From Cytophagaceae bacterium (GTDB lineage Bacteria; Bacteroidota; Bacteroidia; Cytophagales; Cytophagaceae): a stretch of DNA of 63,841 nucleotides. The notes beneath the pieces are model-generated. The model worked only from the letters and a program-made list of their open reading frames with translations. It did no database searches and was not told where the DNA came from. The DNA lies in NCBI GenBank assembly GCA_025454925.1, contig JALONM010000011.1, positions 1 through 63,841 of the forward strand. Direction: 5' to 3'. The position numbers and the translations under genes were made by a program. Below, piece after piece: positions 1-9,107 of the stretch. Position 1 is the stretch's first letter, and each line of letters opens with the position of its first letter.

Positions 1-200
1 TTTAAAAAGTAGGGGTTAATCACAAGTGGACACCGGCAAGCGTTTCGGCACCGATGTACTAGCAAGGAGAAAAGTATACGCTTCGTGATTCTATATTGTC
101 TGAATGTGGATTCGTCCGATGAAAGGATGAACAGGATTTCTTTTTTAGAACATTAAACCGGCACCAAAACCGACTGAATTACAAGCCTGCAATCTACTTG

Positions 201-259
201 ATGCTACGCATCAATGGCACCGATGCTATCAATGGCACCGATGCTATCAATGGCACCAG
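201..259. repeat. 18-bp tandem repeat, about three units
   Basis: The unit atgctatcaatggcaccg occurs twice in a row, preceded by a copy with a 4-bp insertion and followed by a partial fourth start. It lies in the 372-bp gene-free stretch at the left edge of the window, downstream of the GH9 gene. No spacers or flanking cas genes are present. It is most likely slippage-derived. Apart from this and the inverted repeat at 292-326, nothing else is seen in 1-372. Confidence 0.8.
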
Positions 260-291
260 CGTTCAATAAAGGTTCGAAGCAGCAATACTGT

Positions 292-326
292 GCGCGTATA
301 AACCGGAAAGGCCAGTTTATACGCGC
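292..326. repeat. 12-bp perfect inverted repeat downstream of GH9
   Basis: gcgcgtataaac at 292-303 pairs perfectly with gtttatacgcgc at 315-326 around an 11-nt loop. It sits 47 bp past the stop of the minus-strand GH9 gene, so it could end or stabilise that transcript. Neither strand has a T-run after the stem, so it is not a classical intrinsic terminator. Confidence 0.6.
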
Positions 327-372
327 GAGTGGTAGGGATCGTTAAATCAAACATTCAAACCAAGTTCCCAAT

Positions 373-2661
373 TTATTCCAACACCATCCTCCGCATCTCT
401 ACCCTTGCATCTGCCTGGGTACACCGCAGCACATAATACCCTTTGGGTGCCTGACTTAAGTCGATATTTGTACGTGTTTCATTTTCGGATAAAATAATTT
501 CATACACCTTCTCCCCTATGCCATTAAAAATTTCTAGTACTTCTTTCTGTGCATAACTTCTTTCCACAGTAAAGTTCCCTTTACTGGGATTAGGGTAAAT
601 GGAAATCAAATTGGAAGGTGCTTGCAAGGCAAAAATAGGACTGGCAAATTCACGATTGTCGAGATTTTGTTCTACAATTCGATAATAAATTTTCCCTATG
701 GGAGAATAAAAATCATCCCATGCATAATGCTGCACTTGTTCTGATCGACCTTGTGCAGGCACTTTCCCGATGGTCTCGAAATTGATTCCATCCCATGAAC
801 GCTGCACCAGAAAAACCTGCACACCCACCTCTTGCTGAGTAGTCCACGTTATCTTATTTTTTTCACCCTGCTGAATGGCAGCCACCGTTACAAAATTCAC
901 CGGCAACGTTATAGGATTGCAAGGCATCAAATATTCGATTCCGGCGGCCAGGTACACGAATGGAGCATTCCAGTTGATGGCAATTTCGTTGGTAGAGTAA
1001 CTGCACACATCATCCAGGAATCGACCGGCAGGCGTATTGACCGTATAATTGCAGCCATCCGGATTGATTACATTCTGCGGACCGCCAATCATAAAGCCTG
1101 GAATTGGATTGACCACTCCATTGGCAAACGAAACTCTATGATGTATGTTCATCGGTGTATTATCACCAAAGCCTGTTACAAAAGAATAGTTGGTGGCATT
1201 TCTACCAAGCAGGTAATCGAGGTTGGCAAGTGCGGCATTGCAATACGCAGCATTTTGAGTGATTTCAAAGGCTGTAAGCAGCAGCATTCCTTGGTTGGTA
1301 CTGATCATATTACTTCCCCAATTGAAATCACCTACTCCCCCCTGCCCCATGGCTACCCGATAAGCAGAAGCTGCATTCTGGTGTGCTTGTAAGGGATTGG
1401 CAAGCGCAAGAATTTTATTTTTCATGTTGGTGGTATCGCCAAATGCTGCATTCGTAAGATTTTTTCTATGAAACACCAGAGAGATCAATCCTAGGGTGCG
1501 CACATCGGGCCAGGAAGGTATGCCATAGTAATTAGCGTTATTGAATCCGTTGGCATAATACGCATTATTTCCTGTGGCGATATACAATTCGTTGGCGGCC
1601 CATTCGCGTTCATCGCCAAATGCCCAGTCGCCGTATTCCCCGGTATTTACGGCAGGATACGCACCGTTAGCCGCCGGATTCGCAAATCCGATGGCAGGAT
1701 TAGCTACCCCCCAATTCCAGGCGTATTGTGCCGCTGCCAAACATTGATTGGCAAAGGCCAGGTTGTAGGGCCTGTATATTCGATAGGCCACAGCCATTAC
1801 CGCGGCGAAATCGAAGGTGGCAGCAGTGCCTTTTGCACACATATAGCGTGGCGCATTATCGGCGGCAGGCATAATGAAACCGCTGAAATTGGCGCAGGTT
1901 TTTTTATTGTATACACCTCCGTCGTTCGGATCTTGCATGGTAAGCATCCAGTCGAGGTTCCATTTTATTTCATCGAGAATATCAGGCATCACGCCACCAC
2001 TTTCCGGAATCACCATATTGAGCGTATCGAAATACGGCCTGAAATGTTCGTATGCCGCCATAAGGGTGTACGTAGTAATACCGGAGTTTACGATGTAGCT
2101 GTTGTAATCGCCGGCATCGTACCAACCCCTGGGAGAAGAAAGAACAGTACCAGCCGGACGGGCGGCACTGGCGGCCGATGGTAAAACGATGACCGCATTG
2201 TCGGGATGACCTGCCGCACGCGCATATACTCCGGCATGAGCTGGCAATAAGGCAGAGGAACCACGCTGATAATAAAAAGTTTTCAATCCTGCCCTGGCAG
2301 CCGGAGTAAATATTTTATATGCAATATCAAAGGTATACGAATATCCTATGCCAGGAACGGTAAGCACATAGGTACCAGGTGTAGTGAAGGCAGAAAAATC
2401 GGCCACTCGCACCGTTTCCCCAGAATAAGGCCAGGTTGCTGACGCTCCTAAGGTACCGGTAAAATAGGTGATCGACTGATTCGTGGATCGAATATAAAAC
2501 GGACCTGCGCCTGGATTGCCTGTAATAACGGCGAGCTTGCTGCAATTGGGATAAAAACCTACTTGGTTCAATCGAATGGCTGAACTCACTTGTGCGTATC
2601 CGCACACGTGCATCAAGACGAAAATGATCGGATAGAAAATGGTGTGAAGGGGATTTTTCAT
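373..2661 (-). CDS. Secreted GH9 endoglucanase with T9SS sorting domain
   Basis: Predicted cellulase/endoglucanase of glycoside hydrolase family 9 (762 aa), acting outside the cell on beta-1,4-glucans. Visible parts: signal peptide (about 1-24, ending CGYAQ), an N-terminal Ig-like CelD_N domain (about 27-115), and a GH9 (alpha/alpha)6 barrel (about 118-583). A beta-rich linker follows, then a T9SS type A sorting domain (about 684-762) containing SIYPNPSKG. Catalytic motifs are intact: GWYDAGDY has the two base/water-binding aspartates at D182 and D185, and NEIAINWNAP has the acid at E559. An IHHR motif also matches the family. The next gene on the same strand is an SGNH esterase 132 bp upstream, so the two may be co-expressed for plant-polymer attack. 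Substrate is inferred from family only. Confidence 0.93.
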   Translation of the reverse strand: MKNPLHTIFYPIIFVLMHVCGYAQVSSAIRLNQVGFYPNCSKLAVITGNPGAGPFYIRSTNQSITYFTGTLGASATWPYSGETVRVADFSAFTTPGTYVLTVPGIGYSYTFDIAYKIFTPAARAGLKTFYYQRGSSALLPAHAGVYARAAGHPDNAVIVLPSAASAARPAGTVLSSPRGWYDAGDYNSYIVNSGITTYTLMAAYEHFRPYFDTLNMVIPESGGVMPDILDEIKWNLDWMLTMQDPNDGGVYNKKTCANFSGFIMPAADNAPRYMCAKGTAATFDFAAVMAVAYRIYRPYNLAFANQCLAAAQYAWNWGVANPAIGFANPAANGAYPAVNTGEYGDWAFGDEREWAANELYIATGNNAYYANGFNNANYYGIPSWPDVRTLGLISLVFHRKNLTNAAFGDTTNMKNKILALANPLQAHQNAASAYRVAMGQGGVGDFNWGSNMISTNQGMLLLTAFEITQNAAYCNAALANLDYLLGRNATNYSFVTGFGDNTPMNIHHRVSFANGVVNPIPGFMIGGPQNVINPDGCNYTVNTPAGRFLDDVCSYSTNEIAINWNAPFVYLAAGIEYLMPCNPITLPVNFVTVAAIQQGEKNKITWTTQQEVGVQVFLVQRSWDGINFETIGKVPAQGRSEQVQHYAWDDFYSPIGKIYYRIVEQNLDNREFASPIFALQAPSNLISIYPNPSKGNFTVERSYAQKEVLEIFNGIGEKVYEIILSENETRTNIDLSQAPKGYYVLRCTQADARVEMRRMVLE

Positions 2662-2793
2662 TTGCTTTCAGTTTTGGTTCAATTCTTTTTTCCCGTATTC
2701 CCTTTCTTCGTATGCGTGTAAATCTGCCACAGACCTTGTCCATAGAAGATTCTTCTTTATCCTTTAGAGTAATTGGAGTTGTGCGTTTGTGTA

Positions 2794-4257
2794 TTAAAGT
2801 TTTAGGAATGAGATTCTTTTTTGCTCCGACTTTTGTTTGACTAATAAGATATAAACTCCATGGTGTGGAAGGATTTCCAAATCAATCAAGGTATGATTGC
2901 CTTGAAGTACTACCCGTCCATGGATGTCAGTTATCTCCCATGGGGTATCTGCGTATTGCTGAAGGCTAATGTGTTGGCTGGAAATCTGAATTCCTGAAAT
3001 CATTTCGATCTCTTTTTCTTCTTTAAAAGCCAAGGTCAGACAAGATTCTAATCCTGTGGTTCCATCCACACAGCGATTGCAGGGATCCAGGTGGGCGCTG
3101 CCATTCAACACGCCGTTGCAATCGACTGTGCCGTTTGTCCAGCCCATCAGGTTTTGAAGAAATGGCGTTAATTCATTGGCCATTTGAAGGTGCGTAGCCT
3201 TGGATGGATGCCAGTCTTCTCCATAGGGCGCACTTTGCACACTTAATTCAATAGAAAAAATATTTGCATCCGAAATGGCTTTAAATCGATTGACCGTGGC
3301 TTGAATATAATTTCTCCATCGAGTCAATTGTTTTAACCCCACCGGATACCAATCGGAAATAGAATTTCCAAATGCTAGCACCAACTTGGCAGAAGGATAA
3401 TTGCCTCGTATGGTTTGCAGAAAAGCTAGGTAGGCGTTTACGTAAGCGGCTGAATCCAGCGGTAATGAGGGGGATGCAGATTCCTGGTAAAAATCGTTGG
3501 TGCCCAGGTGTATCACTACAACATCCGGAACAAAACGATTGGGATCCCAGGCCGGTGCATTTTGTCCAGGATACAATCTTCCGTATTCCTGGGGTATGGT
3601 GTTAAACGTAGACCCTGTATTGTTGCGATACAAACCTCTTCCACTAATGGCGGTGCTGACATGCGTAGCTCCCAATCGTCTTGCTGCAATTGGTCCCCAG
3701 GCAGCATAATGATCTTCGTTTACCGAATGAAATCCGGTGTTGGGATTGTTGGTAGCAATTTCATTCCCATACCCGCAGGTCCACGAATCCCCAATGAATT
3801 CGATTTTTCTGTTTTTATTAAAATCAAATGGAATAAGATTGGACGTAGGTATTAAAAATCCTTTGAATCCTACTCTTCCTACCGAACTTTCGGTGCGTTT
3901 AAAAAGTGTTACCAGGTGCTCCTGGTTTACAAGTCCGGTGGCCAAGTCATAGAGAGTATCCGTAGTAGTTAAAGCAAAAGTTTTGAAAATAGAACCGTCG
4001 ATGATTACCGTAAAGTAATTGGTGGTTTGAGGTCCCCCTGTGCCGAATTCTTTTAGCACGGCTCTTAGTTGAGTACCTGAAAATCGGGCGGAAATAGAAA
4101 CTCCCGGAAACGAAAACTGAGGAAAAAGTGGGTCCGAAAAATCAATCCGACCAGCATATTGGATGGCTGGATCGTTGGCTCTTTTATATTGCCAAACTTG
4201 AGAATATCCAATTATGAAGATATTCAACAATAAAAGCTTTAGTAAACCTACTTTCAT
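2794..4257 (-). CDS. Secreted SGNH/GDSL esterase (CE2-like) with T9SS domain
   Basis: Predicted extracellular carbohydrate esterase, probably removing acetyl groups from xylan or related glycans. Numbered from the chosen start it is 487 aa: signal peptide (about 1-20, ending GYSQ), an N-terminal beta-sandwich as in CE2 esterases (about 25-140), then an SGNH domain. The domain has FIGDSW (nucleophile S158), HLGTND and the C-terminal dyad DWHPS (D348, H350). A cysteine-rich linker (DCNGVLNGSAHLDPCNRC) and a T9SS sorting domain follow. An ATG 27 bp further upstream is in frame. I prefer 4257 because it is followed directly by a clean signal peptide, and a TAnnTTTG box at 4278-4285 overlaps the upstream ATG. 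The exact acyl substrate is not shown. Confidence 0.87.
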   Translation of the reverse strand: MKVGLLKLLLLNIFIIGYSQVWQYKRANDPAIQYAGRIDFSDPLFPQFSFPGVSISARFSGTQLRAVLKEFGTGGPQTTNYFTVIIDGSIFKTFALTTTDTLYDLATGLVNQEHLVTLFKRTESSVGRVGFKGFLIPTSNLIPFDFNKNRKIEFIGDSWTCGYGNEIATNNPNTGFHSVNEDHYAAWGPIAARRLGATHVSTAISGRGLYRNNTGSTFNTIPQEYGRLYPGQNAPAWDPNRFVPDVVVIHLGTNDFYQESASPSLPLDSAAYVNAYLAFLQTIRGNYPSAKLVLAFGNSISDWYPVGLKQLTRWRNYIQATVNRFKAISDANIFSIELSVQSAPYGEDWHPSKATHLQMANELTPFLQNLMGWTNGTVDCNGVLNGSAHLDPCNRCVDGTTGLESCLTLAFKEEKEIEMISGIQISSQHISLQQYADTPWEITDIHGRVVLQGNHTLIDLEILPHHGVYILLVKQKSEQKRISFLKL

Positions 4258-4277
4258 GATCTTAATGTTTGAGTAGC

Positions 4278-4285
4278 CAAACATA
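4278..4285 (-). promoter_or_regulatory. Candidate -7 box of the esterase gene
   Basis: On the minus strand this reads TATGTTTG, an exact match to the Bacteroidota -7 consensus TAnnTTTG. It lies about 20 bp upstream of the preferred esterase start at 4257. No convincing TTG element is seen at the usual distance, so this is a partial match. Confidence 0.4.
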
Positions 4286-4446
4286 ATTGTATCTTAGTAG
4301 GATTTATTTGCAGTTTATATATTTTACTTGATTTGGAAGGCATAAATGAACCTTTGCAATTTTTGCAAAGGCCCCCCATAGTAATGCAAAGTCTTTAAAA
4401 CAGAAATTTGATATGTTAGTACAGGAAAAATAGAAAACCCCAAACT

Positions 4447-5535
4447 ATGCTACGAAAGAATGGTATGAGATATGCGCACTTTGCATTTTTGGCAGTATGT
4501 GGATTAATGATTTTCCTTTACAAAATTGGTAATCAGGAAATAGAGTCTATTTACCCCACCCAACTACCCCAATTTGAAATTAATACGACTCATGAATTTG
4601 TAGATTCTAACTGGACAAGTACTGCTTTTTCCGAAAAGAAAGATGGCATTCATTTTCAATACCGGTTAAATACAATTCACCCAGAGGCCTTTGCCACCCT
4701 TTATTTTCATAAAAAAGGAGACGATAGTATATTTTACGATTTAACCCGGTTTAACCGTATTCATATTTCTATAAAAACGAAAAGTGCAAAAAGAATCCCC
4801 TTTGTACTGACGGTGGATGTGCCTGGTTTTACTAAAAAAAACGATCCGTTAAGTCATGTACACCTGGTGGAAATATTGGAATGTCGTGCCGGAGAAAATC
4901 ATTTTTTAATTCCATTTAACAAAATGGAAGTTCCCAATTGGTGGTTACAATACCATCAGCTGGATCAAACCTTTTTAAAACGAATTGATTTTGCAAGAAC
5001 AACGTATTTTATGCTCAGCAGTGATCAACTTATCAACCGGGGAATTGAGGATGCATTTATCATTCAATCCATCCGTTTAGAAAATAACATTTCCGTGAAT
5101 TGGCTCTTTTGGTTCGCATGGATCACCATTATTATAGCAGAAGAAATTTTAATACGAATAAAGAAGAAAACTAAAACTGAAATTTTAATTTCTCCTTCTT
5201 TTACAGCCCATGAAGCCAACACCGAAACCGATAAAATTGAAATGTACATAGCGGTGCATTATTCCAACCAGGAGCTTGAAATAGCGCACATTCAAAAAGC
5301 GACAGGCATTTCGTCCAGGAAAATTTCGACCTTATTACAAGAAAAATTTTCCATGTCCTTTACCGATTACGTCAATCAAATTAGAATAGCGGAAGTAAAA
5401 CGTTTATTACGGGAAAGTAAAGCCCCTATTTCTACCATAGCGTATCAAGTGGGGTTTAGTAATGTTTCGCATTTCAACAGAGTTTTTAAAATCCTGACAG
5501 GAAAAAGTCCTTCGCAATTTCGGGATGAAGGATAG
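4447..5535 (+). CDS. Membrane-tethered AraC-family transcriptional regulator
   Basis: A 362-aa protein with the layout of a one-piece transmembrane sensor. It has an N-terminal membrane segment (about 8-26), a beta-rich periplasmic region of about 190 residues (27-217), and a second membrane segment (about 218-237, NWLFWFAWITIIIAEE). A basic stretch and a C-terminal AraC double helix-turn-helix follow (about 262-360), including IAYQVGFSNVSHFNRVFK and GKSPSQFR. The DNA-binding half is certain. That the periplasmic part senses a ligand is inferred from topology. It is divergent from the SGNH esterase (190 bp apart), so carbohydrate-responsive control of the esterase/GH9 pair is plausible but unproven. 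It resembles the output half of hybrid two-component systems without kinase domains. Confidence 0.85.
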   Translation: MLRKNGMRYAHFAFLAVCGLMIFLYKIGNQEIESIYPTQLPQFEINTTHEFVDSNWTSTAFSEKKDGIHFQYRLNTIHPEAFATLYFHKKGDDSIFYDLTRFNRIHISIKTKSAKRIPFVLTVDVPGFTKKNDPLSHVHLVEILECRAGENHFLIPFNKMEVPNWWLQYHQLDQTFLKRIDFARTTYFMLSSDQLINRGIEDAFIIQSIRLENNISVNWLFWFAWITIIIAEEILIRIKKKTKTEILISPSFTAHEANTETDKIEMYIAVHYSNQELEIAHIQKATGISSRKISTLLQEKFSMSFTDYVNQIRIAEVKRLLRESKAPISTIAYQVGFSNVSHFNRVFKILTGKSPSQFRDEG

Positions 5536-5542
5536 AAATTAA

Positions 5543-5606
5543 ACCGGCTTTTCTCCATAGAAGCGAAGCGCCCTATGGAGAAAACTCATGGATCGCAGAT
5601 CCATGT
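5543..5606 (+). repeat. Dispersed double-hairpin repeat, module A copy 1
   Basis: Begins aaccggcttttctccatag. Hairpin 1 is ctccatag pairing with ctatggag around gcgaagcg. Hairpin 2 is catggatc pairing with gatccatg. It starts 7 bp after the AraC gene stop, in the gap between convergent genes. Related copies are at 17245, 20917, 21222 and 63592, with weaker ones at 8953 and 38163. Confidence 0.75.
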
Positions 5607-5688
5607 GTAAGCTTCCCCCAAATAGGGCCAATTAAAATTAGAGTTGAACAAACTCATGAGGCATTTTCAGGAATGCCGGCGTATTTTT

Positions 5689-8553
5689 TTAGTTACGCAA
5701 GAGTTTGATGTATTGTCGTTGTTGGTTTTCATCTTGTATTTCTACAAAATATACACCAGGTTCTTTCAAATACAATTCCAAGGAAGACTGATTGCGAACT
5801 TGGTGCTGTTGCAATGTATTTCCCCATACATCTTTTAGCCACACGCTATACGTTCCATCTTCATGAAAAGAAAGTACCGAGCGATCGAGGGTAGGATTGG
5901 GATATAATTGCCAACGGTTCGTACCTTCCGCATCGGTTAGCCCAGCCAGCACAATGGTCTCACAATCTGAAATTTTCATGCAGCCATTTTTATCAATTTT
6001 TACCGCTACATAAGCCGACGATGGGGTTTGCAAGGTATACGTTCGATTGGTAGCGCCATCAATATTGATTCCTGATTGATCGCAATCAATCCATTGATAG
6101 GTAGCACCCGCTTCTATGGCGCTAATAGAACTGCCAGAAATAGCCAGTGCAGTATTGATATCCGTAATCGTTAGGTCAATAGTCATTATGCTGTCGCAAC
6201 CTTCTGCATTGGCAATGGTATCTTTATACACCTGAGAAGTTTGCCATATTTTGCCACTGGGCGACGTGTACGATTCGCAGGCATTAACACTGAATGAATG
6301 GGTGGTATTGGAACAGATACTCGCTTCGAGTAACATAGTGTTCATGGGGATATTTGCGCCTACCTCCGACAAATCCATTCGTTTGGTAAAGGTATTGCTC
6401 ACCGGATCGAATTCGAATACAAAACTAGGAAAGGAATTGGAGGTGGCATAACCATATAATTTTCCGTTGGAAGCAAGGGATAATGATCCTGTTGGAGAGC
6501 AATAAAACGTAGAGGTGCCAAAATTAAGCAGATTGGTTACGGAGGTGCTGCCCGGCGTATATTCGTAAAGTACACCACTATTTTCGCTTCCTCCCCGTAT
6601 TGTTAATCCGTAGAATTTACCATTGGAATGACGTACCATGCTACCGGTAGGCGATGCCCCATTGGTGCCATCGAAATCTACTTTCTTAGTAAAGGTATTG
6701 GTAGACGGAACATATTCAAACAAGACTCCTTTATCGCTGCTTCCTCCTTTGTTGGTGGTACCATATAATGTTCCGTTGGAGGTTTCAACGAAACCGGTAT
6801 ACGTAGGCATGCTGCCTAGTGCGGCTCCGTCAAAATCGCGTAATTTGGTAATAGTATTGGTAGTCAAATTAAAGCTATATAATATTCCCATATCTTGGGC
6901 ACCGCCCCGGCTTGTCATGCCATACAACTTCCCATCGGCTGCCAGGTATACATTATTAAACACCAAGCGTCCTTCGGTGGTGCTTGCCAAAATCGAAAAC
7001 TGGTTGGTGTTCAGATCATAGGAATATATTACTTGTTTATTTCCTTCATCTCCGGCGCCCACAATGCGATTGCCAGGAACCGCTGTAATTCCATAACTGT
7101 ATAAATAGGAAGTAAGGTTGGAAGGATTTTGCAGGTCACTTTTTTTGATGTATTCATTGTTCACAGGATCGTATTCAAACAACACACCACTATTTTTTCC
7201 GCCAGAAAATGTTGTTCCATAAAATTTATTATTCAGCAGAATCATATTGGTGGGCTTATGCCCTTTAATAGATTTATCAAAATCCATGACACTTTCGAAT
7301 TCATTGGTGTTGATGTCGTAAGCGAGCATGGCTCCTTCGTCGGCCACTCCACCAAACTTAAACATGGCTATTAATTTTCCGTCAGACGTTTTCAGCATAT
7401 CTGCATTTTCAGGTAATCTTCCATATACGAGTATATTATTTTTATAGGTTACATCACCCAAATCGATTAGTTTAGAAAATGTAAAACTTGCCGTCGTTAT
7501 TTTAAATAAGGTACCCATGTCGTTGGCTCCGCCAATATTTGTCAATCCGAACAATACCCCAGGCTGTCCTTCGCTGAGTGCGCTAATAGGATTTTGACCA
7601 TCGACTGTTCCGTTCAGGGAATACTGTTGGGTAATGGAATTTAAAATTGGATCGTACTCAAATACTTGTCCATGGGAGTTCACCCCGCCATAGGTGGAGA
7701 TACCATACCACTTTCCGTTGGAAGCCTCCAGCAAGGCCTTCTGGGGTAACCCTGCTTGAATTCCATCAAAGTCAAAAATTTTATTAACGAGATCGTTGGC
7801 TGGATCCAGCTCCAGGATGGTACCGAAATTGTTAGCACCTCCGGCATTTGCTGTGGTATACAGTTTTCCATTCGATGCCAACATAAACGGTGCTGTTGGA
7901 ATGGAGCCCGTAGTAAGAGGATCCAAATCCAATAATTTGGTAAATTCCATGGTGCTGATGTTGTATTTGTAAAGGGTTCCATGGGCGGAAGCATTGAAAC
8001 CACTGGCCAGGGCGGTACCATAGAGATGCCCATTGGGTGCTTCGATGGGTGGCGTAATTAATTGCCCACCCATCGTGGTCTGATCAAAATCGAGAAGTTT
8101 TTCAAACGTATGAGTAATCAAATCATATTCATACAATACACCAAAGCCATGCTGTCCGCCAGTGTTGGTTACTCCATACAATTTTCCATTGGAATGCCTC
8201 ATTAACCCTGTTGGATTGGCACCTGTGTTCGCTCCATCAAATTCATGAAGTTTGGTATACTCGTATGTACTGGCATTAACGCTAAAAAGCACACCGGCAT
8301 CATCCTTTCCCCCTTTGTAAGCCGCAGAAACAAATAGGTTGGGTGATATTTCAATCACATTATTATTTTGAGGATTATATCCCACATTTCTGCGGAAGGA
8401 ATGTTTCAAACTTTTTTGTGTTCCATCAAAAGACATTTTGAAGAGGGTGCCGGCATTATCTTCTCCTCCATTATAACTAATGCCCCATAAAGAAGGATTT
8501 TGGGCAAAGGCAAAAAATCCACATAGGATTAGGATGAGTTTAGTAATATTCAT
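5689..8553 (-). CDS. Giant GloVer-repeat surface protein with T9SS domain
   Basis: A 954-aa secreted protein with a short signal peptide (about 1-18, ending FAFAQ). Most of it is more than a dozen repeats of about 45-60 residues of the GloVer type, with cores such as LYGTTNKGGSSDKGVLFEY. Near residue 770 a cysteine-containing segment (SFSVNACESYTSPSGK ... CDSIMTIDLTI) marks a short domain often seen in Bacteroidota surface proteins. The last 80 or so residues are a T9SS type A sorting domain (QLYPNPTLDRS). The repeats are expected to form a beta-propeller-like or solenoid structure. The function of this family is unknown; adhesion or glycan contact at the cell surface is a guess. Confidence 0.88.
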   Translation of the reverse strand: MNITKLILILCGFFAFAQNPSLWGISYNGGEDNAGTLFKMSFDGTQKSLKHSFRRNVGYNPQNNNVIEISPNLFVSAAYKGGKDDAGVLFSVNASTYEYTKLHEFDGANTGANPTGLMRHSNGKLYGVTNTGGQHGFGVLYEYDLITHTFEKLLDFDQTTMGGQLITPPIEAPNGHLYGTALASGFNASAHGTLYKYNISTMEFTKLLDLDPLTTGSIPTAPFMLASNGKLYTTANAGGANNFGTILELDPANDLVNKIFDFDGIQAGLPQKALLEASNGKWYGISTYGGVNSHGQVFEYDPILNSITQQYSLNGTVDGQNPISALSEGQPGVLFGLTNIGGANDMGTLFKITTASFTFSKLIDLGDVTYKNNILVYGRLPENADMLKTSDGKLIAMFKFGGVADEGAMLAYDINTNEFESVMDFDKSIKGHKPTNMILLNNKFYGTTFSGGKNSGVLFEYDPVNNEYIKKSDLQNPSNLTSYLYSYGITAVPGNRIVGAGDEGNKQVIYSYDLNTNQFSILASTTEGRLVFNNVYLAADGKLYGMTSRGGAQDMGILYSFNLTTNTITKLRDFDGAALGSMPTYTGFVETSNGTLYGTTNKGGSSDKGVLFEYVPSTNTFTKKVDFDGTNGASPTGSMVRHSNGKFYGLTIRGGSENSGVLYEYTPGSTSVTNLLNFGTSTFYCSPTGSLSLASNGKLYGYATSNSFPSFVFEFDPVSNTFTKRMDLSEVGANIPMNTMLLEASICSNTTHSFSVNACESYTSPSGKIWQTSQVYKDTIANAEGCDSIMTIDLTITDINTALAISGSSISAIEAGATYQWIDCDQSGINIDGATNRTYTLQTPSSAYVAVKIDKNGCMKISDCETIVLAGLTDAEGTNRWQLYPNPTLDRSVLSFHEDGTYSVWLKDVWGNTLQQHQVRNQSSLELYLKEPGVYFVEIQDENQQRQYIKLLRN

Positions 8554-8693
8554 GCGGTAAAGGTAGGTTTATGAAAAAAGTATATTTTGTACTACGAAAG
8601 AATAAAAAAAAGGATTCAGAGCTAGGATAAATCTTTTCATTTTGGAAGAGTAATTCTACCTTTATTTTGTATTCAAACTTCAGATTTTATTGA

Positions 8694-8810
8694 GGGCGTG
8701 TCCCTTGTCGCGGCGTGGCGCCTGAGGCTCCACGCCGCGACAAGGGCCGGGCTATCGCTGCAAGCCATGGCGCTTATGGCGCCATGGCTTTACACTCTAT
8801 CCCTCACGCA
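8694..8810 (-). repeat. Dispersed repeat module B, copy 1
   Basis: On the minus strand it starts tgcgtgagggatagag and ends gggacacgccc. It contains internal inverted repeats (gcgccataagcgcc and a long ccttgtcgcggcgtgg arm pairing with its complement). Copies are also at 21000, 27814 and 63786. It lies in the 554-bp gene-free stretch 8554-9107, which also holds a fragment of module A (8953-8975) and a TACTTTTG box at 9080-9087 ahead of the next gene. Confidence 0.75.
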
Positions 8811-8952
8811 CATCCAACTATGTTTTAACCGAAACATCTCCATAGAATATCTTCTTTAGAGAAACGTACAATCAAGCGATTCAAAAGAAATTGAACACGA
8901 GAATTGCATTTCAAAGCTCAAAATTATCTATGGGCGTATCACCGGCCATGGA

Positions 8953-8975
8953 TCTGCGCTCCATCAGATTCCTCC
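8953..8975 (-). repeat. Fragment of module A
   Basis: A ccggccatggatctgcgctc segment matches the second-hairpin end of module A, followed by sequence that has lost the first hairpin. It is recognised only by comparison with the full copies at 17245, 21222 and 63592. Confidence 0.45.
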
Positions 8976-9107
8976 CTCCTGCGTTTCGATTATATAAAGA
9001 AAATGTCGGCTAAATTTTACCATTTACAAATAAGTAACGTATAAGGAGCAAAGAATTCGTGTTACTACACATAAATCTGTACTTTTGAAACTCATTGGAT
9101 TTAGTAA

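Noticed and set aside
201..259. Short direct repeats that could be read as a CRISPR fragment
   Set aside because: The units are contiguous with no spacers and no cas genes are in the window.
832..1392. Long open frame on the plus strand inside the GH9 gene
   Set aside because: It is an antisense shadow of a strongly supported coding gene with no family features of its own. The same applies to similar frames within the sortilin-like, TonB-receptor, E2 and spike genes.
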